Shown here piece by piece: positions 26,130-34,738 of a stretch of 64,000 nt of DNA (position 1 is the stretch's first letter; every line of letters begins with the position of its first letter). The stretch spans positions 230,313 to 294,312 of the forward strand of contig NZ_BMKS01000005.1 of the NCBI RefSeq assembly GCF_014644455.1, in the 5' to 3' direction. This DNA is from Caldovatus sediminis. Lineage in GTDB: Bacteria > Pseudomonadota > Alphaproteobacteria > Acetobacterales > Acetobacteraceae. Both the position numbers and the translations under genes were made by a program. A model generated the notes under the pieces. The model saw only the letters and a program-made list of their open reading frames with translations, did not search any database and was not told the origin of the DNA.

Positions 26130-27440
26130 TCACCAGAGGCCGGTTCGCGCCTGGATCCACAGTGCCGCTGCGCCGGCCGCGAGGCCGGCGAGGGTGCCGA
26201 GGCCGAACCGCGCGCCGAACCCCGGCCCGCCCAGCGCCAGCCCGTAGGCGACCTTCGCCAGGGTGTTCGACGCCACCGCCACCGCCACCGCCGTCGCCGC
26301 GACGGGGGCGGGAAACACGCCGTCCCTGGCCAGCGCTGCCATCGAGAGCGTCACCGCATCGACGTCGGCCAGCCCGGAGATCGCCGCCACCGCGGCCGCA
26401 CCGACGCCCCCGAACCGTTCGGCCGCGACTTCGCTGAGCAGCCCCACGGCGGCGAGCAGCGCGGCGAGGCGCAGCACCGCTCCGAGCTCGAACGGATTGC
26501 CGACCGGGGCGCCGCTCTCCTCCCCCGGCTCCCCGCGGCCCGCCGGCCGCCCGACGAGCAGCGCCGCCGCCGCCTGCACCAGCGCGCCCGCGGCGAGCGC
26601 CGGCAGCAGGGGGGCCGCCATGGCGCGGGAGGCGACGTAGGCCAGCGCCGCGGTCCGCGCATAGGACACGGCGCCGGCCGCCAGCGCGCCGGCGACCAGC
26701 GGCCCCGCCGCCGCGTCCGCGTCGCGCGCCAGGCGGGCGTTGGTCACCGTCGCCGCCGTCGAGGAGACGAGCCCCGCCGCCGCGCCGGCGACGAGCCGCC
26801 CCTGCGCCGCGCCGAGCAGCCGCACCGCGATGTAGCCGGCGAAGGAGACGGTCGCGAGGATCACGGCGAGCAGCCAGACCCGCGCCGGGTTGAGGCCCCA
26901 CAGCGCGGCGATGCGGCGGTCCGGCAGCAGGGGCAGCGCCACCAGCGTCATCGCCAGCAGCAGCAGGGCGGAGCGCAGCTCCGGCCAGCTCAGGCGCCGG
27001 ACGAAGGCGTGCAGCACCTCGCGGCTGGCGAGCAGCGCGGTCATCGCCACCGCCGCCGCGCCCGCCGTCCCGGCATCGCCGAGCACCGCGAGGGCACCCA
27101 GCGCGAACACCGCCTGCGCCGCGACCACCCCGGTCACGCTGAAGCTCCGCTCCGCCGCCGCCTCGCGGAGCCTGAACAGGATCAGGGCGGCGGAGAGGCC
27201 GAGGAAGCAGAGGCCGAGCAGAACGGCCGCCGCCGTGCCGTCCCCGCCGCCCGCGGCGACCGCCGCCGCCAGTGCCGCGGCGAGGCCGCCGAGCAGGCCG
27301 ACGAGTCCGAAGGTGCGCAGGCCGGCGGTGCGCTGTCCCGCCTCGGCGTCGCGCTCGCGCCAGTGGCGCTCGAGGCCGACGAGCAGGCCGATCCCGAGCG
27401 CGACGGCGAGCCGGTAGAGGAGCTCGTGGTCCGCCGGCAC
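26130..27440 (-). CDS. MgtC/SapB N-terminal domain and DUF4010 membrane protein
   Basis: A polytopic inner-membrane protein of 436 residues. The first TM carries the MgtC signature LAVALGIGLLVGLERHWRER, and the second half is the DUF4010 region with many Ala/Leu helices (GAAAGLVSSTAATVTNARLA, AISGLADVDAVTLSMAALA). Two-part proteins of this kind are widespread and uncharacterised; MgtC itself inhibits ATP synthase and aids Mg limitation. The start is a GTG four bases after the upstream stop; no ATG exists in the first 100 codons. It follows a TTT binding-protein gene in the same direction. Confidence 0.85.
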   Translation of the reverse strand: MPADHELLYRLAVALGIGLLVGLERHWRERDAEAGQRTAGLRTFGLVGLLGGLAAALAAAVAAGGGDGTAAAVLLGLCFLGLSAALILFRLREAAAERSFSVTGVVAAQAVFALGALAVLGDAGTAGAAAVAMTALLASREVLHAFVRRLSWPELRSALLLLAMTLVALPLLPDRRIAALWGLNPARVWLLAVILATVSFAGYIAVRLLGAAQGRLVAGAAAGLVSSTAATVTNARLARDADAAAGPLVAGALAAGAVSYARTAALAYVASRAMAAPLLPALAAGALVQAAAALLVGRPAGRGEPGEESGAPVGNPFELGAVLRLAALLAAVGLLSEVAAERFGGVGAAAVAAISGLADVDAVTLSMAALARDGVFPAPVAATAVAVAVASNTLAKVAYGLALGGPGFGARFGLGTLAGLAAGAAALWIQARTGLW

Positions 27441-27444
27441 GGCC

Positions 27445-28422
27445 TCAGCCCGGGCGCGCCCCGGTGGCGCGCAGGATCGGCGTCCACTTCTCCGTCTCGG
27501 CGCGCAGGTGCCGCGCCGCCGTGGCGGGGTCGCCCGGCATCGGGTCCACTCCCACCTCGGCCAGGCGCCGCTGCACCTCGGGGTCCTCCAGGGCCCGCAG
27601 CACGGCGCGCGAGACGGTCTCGACCACCTCAGCCGGCAGCCCGGCCGGGCCGTACAGCGCCTGCCAGGAGGAGGCGCTGTAGCCCGCGACGCCCGCCTCG
27701 TGCAGCGTCGGCAGGTCGGCCAGCAGGCGCGAGCGGCGCATGGTCGTGACGGCGAGCGCGCGCAGCCTGCCGTCGCGCACCAGCGGCGCGAGCAGGGTCT
27801 GGCTGTCGATCATGAAGTTCACCCGGCCGGCGAGCAGGTCCGACACCGCGGCCGGCGTGCCGCGGTAGGTCACGACGGTGAACTCCACGCCGGCGAGACG
27901 CTTCAGCAGCTCGCCCGCCAGGTGCGACGCCGCGCCGACGCCGGTGGTCGCGAAGGTCGCCTCGTCGCGCCGTTCGCGCAGCCAGGCGAGCAGGGAGGCG
28001 ACGTCGTTCGCCGGCACGCTCGGGTGCACGCAGACGAGGAAGCTCTGGTCGCCGACCAGCGCGATCGGCGTGAAGTCGGCGAGCGCGTCGAAGCCGGCCT
28101 CCGGATAGAGCACCGGGATCACCGACTGCGCGGCGCCGTTGAGCAGCAGCGTGTGGCCGTCCGGCGCGGCGCGGGCGACGGCGCGCGCGCCGATGGTGCT
28201 GCCGGCGCCGGGCAGGTTCTCGACCACCACCGGCTGGCCGAGCAGCGCCGAGAGCGGGTCGCCGAGGATGCGCGCGACGACGTCGATGACGCCGCCGGCG
28301 GCGAAGGGCACGACGATGCGCACCGGGCGGGACGGATAGCGCGCCGCCTGTTGCGCGCGTGCCGCAACGGGCGTCGCGGCCGCCGCGGACGCGGCCAGGA
28401 GCAGCAGGGGTCGGCGCTTCAT
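27445..28422 (-). CDS. TctC/Bug-type TTT substrate-binding protein (second)
   Basis: A 325-residue periplasmic binding protein with the signal peptide MKRRPLLLLAASAAAATPVAARAQ. Family segments are RPVRIVVPFAAGGVIDVVAR, ENLPGAGSTIGARAVA, and TYRGTPAAVSDLLAGRVNFM. A GGAGGAGGAGACC site precedes the ATG. No permease genes are adjacent. It shares only family-level likeness with the copy at 22754, so it probably binds another acid. Nearby are an enoyl-CoA hydratase, a CoA-transferase and a tartrate-dehydratase-like enolase; a hydroxy-dicarboxylate ligand is possible. Confidence 0.92.
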   Translation of the reverse strand: MKRRPLLLLAASAAAATPVAARAQQAARYPSRPVRIVVPFAAGGVIDVVARILGDPLSALLGQPVVVENLPGAGSTIGARAVARAAPDGHTLLLNGAAQSVIPVLYPEAGFDALADFTPIALVGDQSFLVCVHPSVPANDVASLLAWLRERRDEATFATTGVGAASHLAGELLKRLAGVEFTVVTYRGTPAAVSDLLAGRVNFMIDSQTLLAPLVRDGRLRALAVTTMRRSRLLADLPTLHEAGVAGYSASSWQALYGPAGLPAEVVETVSRAVLRALEDPEVQRRLAEVGVDPMPGDPATAARHLRAETEKWTPILRATGARPG

Positions 28423-28517
28423 GGTCTCCTCCTCCGATCGGATCGTGCCTGGCCGCGCATCCTAGCGCCGAGGGCGGCGCCGGCGCGGACGATCCGCGGG
28501 CGCCGGCGGGCGGGCCT

Positions 28518-29294
28518 TCAGCGCCCCCGCCAGACCGCGGGGCGGCGGGCGAGGAAGGCCTCCACGCCCTCGCGGAAGTCGGCGCTGGTGAAGCACATCG
28601 CCACCAGGTCGTCGCCGGGAAGGTTGCGCGCCGCCTCGCGCAGCCGCCGCATCGCCTCCTTCGTCGCGCGCAGGGTCAGCGGCGCATGGGAGGCGACGGT
28701 GCGGGCAAGCTCCTCGGCGCGCCCGGCCAGCGCCTCGGGCGTCGGCAGGACCTCGGAGACGAGGCCGACGGCCTTCGCCTCCTCCGCCTCGACCAGCCGC
28801 GCGGTGTAGATCAGGTCGAGCACGCGCGCGGGGCCGAGCAGCGCGGCGAGGCGCGCGTAGTTCGCCATCGAGAGGCAGTTGCCGAGCGTCTTCGCGATCG
28901 GGAAGCCGAAGCGCAGGTTGGCCGCGGCGATGCGCAGGTCGCACACCGCGGCGATCGCCGCGCCGCCGCCGGTGCAGGCGCCGGCGATCGCGGCGATGGT
29001 CGGCTTCGGGCACTGCTCCAGCGCCGTCAGCACGCGGTCCACCCGCGCCTCGTAGGCGAGCGCATCCTCGGCGGTGCGGAAGTCGCGGAACTGCGAGATG
29101 TCGGTCCCCGCCGCGAAGGCCTTGCCGCCGGCGCCGGTGATCACGAGCACGCGCACCGCCGGGTCCTCGGCGATCTCCCGCGCGATCCGCGCGATCCCCT
29201 CGTACATCGGGAAGGTCAGCGCGTTGCGCGCCTGCGGGCGGTTCAGCGTGGCGACGGCGATGCCGTCGCGCACCTCGTAGAGCAGCTCGTCCAT
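28518..29294 (-). CDS. enoyl-CoA hydratase/isomerase family protein
   Basis: A crotonase-fold protein of 258 residues. The oxyanion-hole segment GAGGKAFAAGTDISQF and the second one, AAIAGACTGGGAAIAAVCDLR, are both present. The first catalytic Glu of hydratases is replaced in ACTGGGAA-type members, so hydratase, isomerase or hydrolase activity cannot be told apart. The C-terminal EGVEAFLARRPAVWRGR is typical. It is divergent from the CoA-transferase at 29406 across a 111-base spacer, suggesting shared control. Confidence 0.87.
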   Translation of the reverse strand: MDELLYEVRDGIAVATLNRPQARNALTFPMYEGIARIAREIAEDPAVRVLVITGAGGKAFAAGTDISQFRDFRTAEDALAYEARVDRVLTALEQCPKPTIAAIAGACTGGGAAIAAVCDLRIAAANLRFGFPIAKTLGNCLSMANYARLAALLGPARVLDLIYTARLVEAEEAKAVGLVSEVLPTPEALAGRAEELARTVASHAPLTLRATKEAMRRLREAARNLPGDDLVAMCFTSADFREGVEAFLARRPAVWRGR

Positions 29295-29405
29295 GGCGGG
29301 CCTCCCGGCATGCGGGCGCAGTGGTGGGGAAGCGGGTCCGGCCCGTCAAGGCTTGCCGGCCGTGGCGGACGGTGCCACAGGGTGGCCGGAGGAGGACCGA
29401 CGCCC

Positions 29406-30578
29406 ATGCTGCCGCTCGCCCGCTTCACCGTGCTCGACCTCACCCGGGTCCGCGCCGGCCCGACCGCGGTGCGCCAGCTCGCCGACTGGGGCGCCAACGT
29501 CATCAAGATCGAGGCGCCGGAGGCGATCGACACCGGCAAGGGCCTCGGCGGCGAGCGCCACGGGCCGGACTTCCAGCACGTCCACCGCAACAAGCGCGGC
29601 ATCACGCTGAACCTCAAGGACCCGGACGGCCTCGCCGCCTTCAAGCGCATGGTCGCCAGGGCGGACGTGGTGGTGGAGAACTACCGGCCGGACGTGAAGC
29701 GCCGCCTCGGCGTGGACTTCGAGGCGCTCTCGGCGGTCAATCCGCGCATCGTCCTCGCCTCCATCTCCGGCTTCGGGCAGGACGGGCCCTACGCCAAGCG
29801 CCCCGGCTTCGACCAGATCGCCCAGGGCATGGGCGGGCTGATGAGCGTCACCGGCCTGCCCGGCCAGGGGCCGGTGCGCGCCGGGATCCCGGTCGCCGAC
29901 CTCTCGGCCGGGCTCTACACCGCGATCGCCATCCTGATCGCCCTGCTCGAGCGCGAGCAGACCGGCAAGGGCCGCTGGGTGCACTGCTCGCTGCTCGAGG
30001 CGATGGTCGGCATGATGGACTTCCAGGCCACCCGCTGGACCATGGCGGGCGAGGTGCCGAGGCAGGCCGGCAACGACCACCCGACCACCATCCCGACCGG
30101 GCTCTTCAACACCGCCGACGGGCTGATCAACCTCGCCGGCGGCGGGCAGGAGATGTGGCGGCGCATCGTCGCCACCCTCGGCATCGAGGAGCAGGCGAAG
30201 GACCCGGACATCGCCACCGACGCGCTGCGCAGCAGGAACCGCGCCAAGGTCAACGCCATCATCCAGGAGGCGTTGATGAGGGACACCGCGGAGAACTGGA
30301 TCCGGCGCTTCAACGAGGCGGGCGTGCCCTGCGGCCCAGTCTACACCATGGACCAGGTCTTCGCCGACCCGCAGGTGAAGCACCTGAAGCTCGCCATGCC
30401 GGTGCGACACCCGCTGCTCGGCGAGATCACCCTGGTCCGCCCGCCGATGCAGATCGCGGGCGTCGAGCCGCCGCGCCGCCCCACCCCCGAGCGCGGCGAG
30501 CACACCGAGGAGGTGTTCCGCGAATTCGGCTTCTCCGCCGAGGAACTGGCGGCGCTGCGGGCGAAGGGCGCGGTGTAG
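29406..30578 (+). CDS. CaiB/BaiF family III CoA-transferase (second)
   Basis: A 390-residue CoA-transferase. N-terminal LARFTVLDLTRVRAGPTAVRQ and ADWGANVIKIEAPE are typical, and the catalytic Asp follows the family pattern in RPGFDQIAQGMGGLMSVTG. Other family blocks are NKRGITLNLKDPDGLAAF and AGVPCGPVYTMDQVFADPQV. The ATG follows GGCCGGAGGAGGACCGACGCCC. The tartrate-dehydratase-like gene starts 92 bases downstream on the same strand. A role in activating or recycling CoA for a hydroxy-dicarboxylate is plausible but not shown. Confidence 0.91.
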   Translation: MLPLARFTVLDLTRVRAGPTAVRQLADWGANVIKIEAPEAIDTGKGLGGERHGPDFQHVHRNKRGITLNLKDPDGLAAFKRMVARADVVVENYRPDVKRRLGVDFEALSAVNPRIVLASISGFGQDGPYAKRPGFDQIAQGMGGLMSVTGLPGQGPVRAGIPVADLSAGLYTAIAILIALLEREQTGKGRWVHCSLLEAMVGMMDFQATRWTMAGEVPRQAGNDHPTTIPTGLFNTADGLINLAGGGQEMWRRIVATLGIEEQAKDPDIATDALRSRNRAKVNAIIQEALMRDTAENWIRRFNEAGVPCGPVYTMDQVFADPQVKHLKLAMPVRHPLLGEITLVRPPMQIAGVEPPRRPTPERGEHTEEVFREFGFSAEELAALRAKGAV

Positions 30579-30670
30579 GCGGCGGGCGCCGGCTCCCGCC
30601 GCCGCGCTGGCGCGGCGCGGAGGCCCGGGCTAGGGAGGCGGCGAACAGACGGCCCGGAGTCCCCCTCGCC

Positions 30671-31855
30671 ATGCGCATCGTCTCGGTCCGCGACGCGGTG
30701 GTGCCGATCGCCTCGGCGATCGCCAACGCCTACATCGACTTCTCGAGGATGACCGCGAGCGTGGTCGCGGTGGAGGTCGAGGCCGCGGGCGGCCGGCGCG
30801 TCACCGGCTACGGCTTCAACAGCAACGGCCGCTACGCCCAGCCCGGCCTGCTGCGCGAGCGCTTCATCCCGCGCCTCCTCGAGACGTCCGGCGACGCCCT
30901 GGTGCACGCCGATGGCGGCCTCGACCCGGCCGGCGCCTGGGCGGCGATGATGAGGAACGAGAAGCCGGGCGGGCACGGCGACCGCTCCGTCGCCGTCGGC
31001 GTGCTCGACATGGCGCTGTGGGACGCGGCGGCGAAGCTCGCCGGCGTGCCGCTCTGGAAGCTGCTCGCCGACCGCTACAACGGCGGCCGCGCCGACGAGG
31101 CGGCCTGGGTCTACGCGGCGGGCGGCTACTACTACCCCGGCAAGGACGTGGCGCAGCTCGTCGAGGAGATGAGGCGCTACCTCGACCTCGGCTACACCAC
31201 GGTGAAGATGAAGATCGGCGGCGCCCCCGGCACGCCGCCGAAGGAGGCGCTGGCCGAGGACCTGCGGCGCATCGAGGCGGTGCTGGGGCTGCTCGGCGGC
31301 GACGGGTCGCGGCTGGCGGTGGACGTGAACGGGCGCTTCGGCCTGCACACCGCGCTGGTCTGCGCCGCGGCGCTGCAGCCCTTCGGCCTGCGCTGGTACG
31401 AGGAGCCGCTCGACCCGCTCGACTACGCCACCCACGCGACGCTCGCCGAGCACTACGCGCCGCCGCTCGCCACCGGCGAGAACCTGTTCTCGATGCAGGA
31501 CGCGCGCAACCTGATCCGCCACGGCGGGCTGCGGCCGGACCGCGACGTGCTGCAGTTCGACCCGGCGCTCGCCTACGGCCTCGTCGAGTATCTCCGCACG
31601 CTCGACATGCTGCGCCTGCACGGCTGGTCGCCGCGGCGCTGCGTGCCGCATGGCGGGCACCAGTTCGCGCTGAACATCGCGGTGGGCCTCGGCCTCGGCG
31701 GCAACGAGAGCTACCCCGAGGTGTTCGCCCCCTTCGGCGGCTTCGCCGACGCGACGCCGGTGGCGGAGGGCCGCATCCGCATGCCGGACCTCCCCGGCAT
31801 CGGCTTCGAGGCGAAGGGCGATCTGTACGCCGTGCTGCGGCGGGAGTTCGGCTGA
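30671..31855 (+). CDS. tarD: D-tartrate dehydratase-like enolase-superfamily protein
   Basis: A 394-residue mandelate-racemase-group enzyme predicted to dehydrate a hydroxyacid, best match from memory being Bradyrhizobium D-tartrate dehydratase. Shared blocks are IANAYIDFSRMTASVVAVEV, GYGFNSNGRYAQ, NEKPGGHGDRSVAVG, and YAAGGYYYPGKD. The catalytic Lys lies in VKMKIGG (Lys181). Mg ligands fit Asp218 (VDVNGRF), Glu244 (YEEPLDP) and Glu270 (TGENLF), with the His-Asp dyad at His327 (PHGGHQ) and Asp297 (QFDPAL). D-tartrate would give oxaloacetate. It follows a CoA-transferase and overlaps the next start by one base. Confidence 0.82.
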   Translation: MRIVSVRDAVVPIASAIANAYIDFSRMTASVVAVEVEAAGGRRVTGYGFNSNGRYAQPGLLRERFIPRLLETSGDALVHADGGLDPAGAWAAMMRNEKPGGHGDRSVAVGVLDMALWDAAAKLAGVPLWKLLADRYNGGRADEAAWVYAAGGYYYPGKDVAQLVEEMRRYLDLGYTTVKMKIGGAPGTPPKEALAEDLRRIEAVLGLLGGDGSRLAVDVNGRFGLHTALVCAAALQPFGLRWYEEPLDPLDYATHATLAEHYAPPLATGENLFSMQDARNLIRHGGLRPDRDVLQFDPALAYGLVEYLRTLDMLRLHGWSPRRCVPHGGHQFALNIAVGLGLGGNESYPEVFAPFGGFADATPVAEGRIRMPDLPGIGFEAKGDLYAVLRREFG

Positions 31856-32397
31856 TGCCCGACCAGGCCGCGCCGCCCGCGCCGGAGACCCCGGAGGGCC
31901 TGCTCGCCCGCCTCGCCGCGCTCGGCATCGAGGCGAGGACGGTCCGCCACGCGCCGGTCTTCACCGTCGCCGAGAGCCGGGCGCTGCGCGGCGAGCTGCC
32001 CGGCGCCCACACCAAGAACCTGTTCCTCGCCCCGGCCAAGGGGGAGGGCCCCTTCCTGCTCGCGACGCTGGAGGAGAGCCGCAAGGTCTCGGTCAACGCC
32101 CTCGCCCGCGCCGTGGGCGCGCCGCGCCTGAGCATGGCCAGCCCCGGGCAGCTCATGGCGGCCCTCGGCGTCCCGCCGGGCGCGGTGACGCCGTTCGGCC
32201 TGGTGAACGCCAGGCCGGGAACGGTCCGCTTCGTCATCGAACGCGCCCTGGTGGAGGGGCCGGAGCGGATCTGGGTCCACCCGCTGACCAACGCCGCCTC
32301 CACCGGCCTGCGCCCGGCCGACCTGCTGCGCTTCCTGCGCCACCTCGGCCACGCGCCGGAGGTGTTCGACCCCCCTCCCGCCGCCGGCGGGCCGTGA
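31855..32397 (+). CDS. YbaK/ProX-type aminoacyl-tRNA deacylase
   Basis: A 180-residue trans-editing domain protein that hydrolyses mischarged tRNA (Ala-tRNA-Pro in ProXp-ala). Family residues include TVRHAPVFTVAESRALRGEL, the catalytic Lys region HTKNLFLAPAKG, and GVPPGAVTPFGLVNA. Its start codon shares one base with the stop of the preceding enolase gene (TGATG), so translation is coupled despite the unrelated function. Prolyl-tRNA synthetase of alphaproteobacteria lacks the editing domain, so a free-standing deacylase is expected. Confidence 0.88.
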   Translation: MPDQAAPPAPETPEGLLARLAALGIEARTVRHAPVFTVAESRALRGELPGAHTKNLFLAPAKGEGPFLLATLEESRKVSVNALARAVGAPRLSMASPGQLMAALGVPPGAVTPFGLVNARPGTVRFVIERALVEGPERIWVHPLTNAASTGLRPADLLRFLRHLGHAPEVFDPPPAAGGP

Positions 32398-32449
32398 AAG
32401 AGCGCTTGTCTCGCGGCCCGAAGGGCGCATCTATCCCCGCGAGAACCGG

Positions 32450-33427
32450 ATGCAGGCCAGCCCCGCCATGGACGTGATCTTCGACCCGAACCGCCAGCCC
32501 GCCGCCCCCGGCGGACCCGCCGCGCCCGGCGCGGGCCCCGACCCGGTCAAGGAGGGCGACCAGAAGACCTTCATGCAGGACGTCGTCCAGGCCAGCCGCC
32601 AGGTCCCGGTCCTGGTGGACTTCTGGGCGACCTGGTGCGGCCCCTGCAGGCAGCTGACGCCGGTGCTGGAGAAGGTGGTGCGCGCCGCCGGCGGCCGGGT
32701 GCGGCTGGTCAAGATCGACATCGACAAGAACCGCCAGCTCGTCGCGCAGCTCGCCCAGCTCGGCCTGCCGCTGCAGTCCGTGCCGACCGTCGCCGCCTTC
32801 TGGCAGGGCCAGATCGCCGACCTGTTCCAGGGCGCGCTGCCGGAGAGCGAGGTGCGGCGCTTCGTCGAGGGGCTGCTCAAGCTCGCCGGCGGCCAGATGC
32901 CGGGCGCCGACCTGCTCGCCGAGGCCAAGGCCGCCGCCGAGCAGGGCGACCACCGCGGCGCGCTGGAGCTGTTCGCCGCCCTCGCGCAGCAGGAGCCGGA
33001 GAACGCCGAGGCCCTGGCCGGCCTCGCCCGCGCCCTGATGAACCTCGGCGAGGAGGACCGCGCCCGCCAGGTGCTGGAGGGCGTGCCCGCCAAGCTGCGC
33101 GACCATGCCGAGATCGCCGGCGCGCGCAGCGCGCTCGAGCTCGCCGCCGAGGGCCGCAAGGCGCGGGCCCGGCTCGCCGAGCTGGAGAAGCGCCTCGCCG
33201 CCGACCCGGACGACCACGCCGCGCGCCTCGACCTCGCGGTGGCGCTGAATGCGATGGGCGAGCGCGCCCGCGCCGCCGAGGCGCTGCTCGAGTCCATCAG
33301 GCGCAACCGCAGCTGGAACGACGAGGCGGCGCGCAAGCAGCTGCTGAAGTTCTTCGAGGCCTGGGGGTTCAACGACCCGGCGACGCTCGCGGCCCGGCGC
33401 AGGCTCTCCTCCCTCCTGTTCCGCTAG
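32450..33427 (+). CDS. thioredoxin-TPR chaperedoxin (CnoX/YbbN-like)
   Basis: A 325-residue cytosolic protein. Thioredoxin domain about residues 36-145 with active site WATWCGPCRQLTP, so the redox CxxC is intact as in Caulobacter CnoX and unlike E. coli YbbN. The cis-Pro loop is QSVPTVAAFWQG. A tetratricopeptide-like helical region fills residues 155-325 (GDHRGALELFAALAQQEPEN). CnoX protects clients from oxidative damage and hands them to GroEL or DnaK. It heads a four-gene run with the LON-domain, Trm112 and DUF971 genes. ATG at 32450 chosen; one six codons later is possible. Confidence 0.9.
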   Translation: MQASPAMDVIFDPNRQPAAPGGPAAPGAGPDPVKEGDQKTFMQDVVQASRQVPVLVDFWATWCGPCRQLTPVLEKVVRAAGGRVRLVKIDIDKNRQLVAQLAQLGLPLQSVPTVAAFWQGQIADLFQGALPESEVRRFVEGLLKLAGGQMPGADLLAEAKAAAEQGDHRGALELFAALAQQEPENAEALAGLARALMNLGEEDRARQVLEGVPAKLRDHAEIAGARSALELAAEGRKARARLAELEKRLAADPDDHAARLDLAVALNAMGERARAAEALLESIRRNRSWNDEAARKQLLKFFEAWGFNDPATLAARRRLSSLLFR

Positions 33428-33450
33428 GGGCGGGGCGGGGCGCGGCGGCG

Positions 33451-34119
33451 ATGCCGGCCTTCCACCCGGGCTTCGAGGCGCTGCCGGCGGAGATCCCGGT
33501 CTTCCCGCTGCCGGGGGCGCTGCTGCTGCCCGAGGGCCGGCTGCCGCTCAACATCTTCGAGCCGCGCTACCTCGCGATGGTGACGGACGCGCTCGGCGCC
33601 GGGCGGATGTTCGGCATGATCCAGCCGCTGCCGGACGCGCCGCCCGGCCCCACCGGGCCGGCGCTCTGCCCCGTCGGCTGCCTCGGCCGCATCTCCTCCT
33701 TCGCCGAGACCGAGGACGGGCGCTTCCTCATCACCCTGACCGGCGTGATCCGCTACACCCTCGCCGGGGAGCTGGCGATGCGCCGCGGCTACCGCCGCGT
33801 GCGGGCCGACTACGCGCCCTGGCGCGCCGACCTCGACATCGAGGGGCGGCCGCCGCCGCCGGTGGACCGCGCCGCGCTGCTCGAGGCGCTGCGCGCCTAT
33901 TTCCGCGCCCGCGGCATCGACGCGAACTGGGAGGCGATCGAGCGGACCGCGGACGCGATGCTGGTGACCACGCTCAGCATGGTCTGCCCCTTCGACCCGC
34001 GCGAGAAGCAGGCGCTGCTGGAGGCGCCCGACGCCTGCGCGCGCGCGCGGATGCTGATCGCGCTGCTGCGCATCGGCGCGCACGGCCCCGCCTCCGCGCC
34101 GCGGGGGCGGCCGATCTGA
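33451..34119 (+). CDS. LON substrate-binding domain protein
   Basis: A 222-residue protein consisting of the N-terminal LON domain only: [33 protein letters not shown], and [21 protein letters not shown]. The ATPase and protease domains of Lon are absent, as in the many free-standing ASCH/PUA-like LON-domain proteins. It probably binds proteins or small ligands; function unknown. It lies between the CnoX-like and Trm112 genes, a grouping common in alphaproteobacteria and suggestive of proteostasis. Confidence 0.9.
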   Translation: MPAFHPGFEALPAEIPVFPLPGALLLPEGRLPLNIFEPRYLAMVTDALGAGRMFGMIQPLPDAPPGPTGPALCPVGCLGRISSFAETEDGRFLITLTGVIRYTLAGELAMRRGYRRVRADYAPWRADLDIEGRPPPPVDRAALLEALRAYFRARGIDANWEAIERTADAMLVTTLSMVCPFDPREKQALLEAPDACARARMLIALLRIGAHGPASAPRGRPI

Positions 34120-34147
34120 GCCCGACAGGATGACCGGAAACGAGACG

Positions 34148-34357
34148 ATGAGCGACAAGACCAAGGCCGGCGCGGCGCCCGAGGGCGGCGCGGTGGATCC
34201 GAAGCTCCTGGAGATCCTGGTCTGCCCCGTGACCAAGGGCCCGCTGCGCTACGACCGCGAGCGCGGCGAGCTGATCAGCGAGCGCGCCGGCCTCGCCTAC
34301 CCGATCCGCGACGGCATCCCGATCATGCTGCCCGAGGAGGCGCGCAAGCTCGACTGA
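34148..34357 (+). CDS. Trm112 family zinc-ribbon-like protein
   Basis: A 69-residue protein. The core [19 protein letters not shown] and [20 protein letters not shown] are diagnostic. Trm112 in eukaryotes activates methyltransferases; the bacterial forms (YcaR-like) are small and poorly understood. I chose the ATG at MSDKTKAG because relatives usually begin MSD; an ATG six codons upstream gives 75 residues. Its stop overlaps the next gene's start (TGATG). Confidence 0.86.
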   Translation: MSDKTKAGAAPEGGAVDPKLLEILVCPVTKGPLRYDRERGELISERAGLAYPIRDGIPIMLPEEARKLD

Positions 34358-34725
34358 TGCCCGCCCCGACCGAGATCCGCCTCCGGCGCGCGGAGAAGGT
34401 CCTCGAGGTCGCCTTCGACGACGGCGCGCGCTTCGCCCTCCCGGCCGAGTACCTGCGGGTCGAGAGCCCCTCGGCCGAGGTGCAGGGCCACGGGCCGGGG
34501 CAGAAGGCGATCGTCGCCGGGCGCCGGCACGTCGGCATCCTCGGCGTCGAGCCGGTCGGCAACTACGCGATCCGCATCCGCTTCGACGACCTGCACGACA
34601 GCGGCATCTACTCCTGGGACTACCTCTACCGGCTCGGCGCCGAGCAGGCGGAACGCTGGGCGCGGTACGAGGCGGAGCTCGCCGCCCGCGGCCTCTCGCG
34701 CGACCCGCCGGCGCGCGGGGCGTAG
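34357..34725 (+). CDS. DUF971 / GBBH-like N-terminal domain protein
   Basis: A 122-residue protein with the DUF971 fold found at the N-terminus of gamma-butyrobetaine hydroxylase. Visible blocks are TEIRLRRAEKVLEVAFDDG, FALPAEYLRVESPSAEVQGHG, VGNYAIRIRFDDLHDSGIYS, and WDYLYRLGAEQ. Stand-alone members are linked to Fe-S cluster or ApbC/Mrp-type functions in some genomes; that is family knowledge, not visible here. Coupled by a one-base overlap to the Trm112 gene. Confidence 0.88.
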   Translation: MPAPTEIRLRRAEKVLEVAFDDGARFALPAEYLRVESPSAEVQGHGPGQKAIVAGRRHVGILGVEPVGNYAIRIRFDDLHDSGIYSWDYLYRLGAEQAERWARYEAELAARGLSRDPPARGA

Positions 34726-34738
34726 CGCCGCCGCCGCC

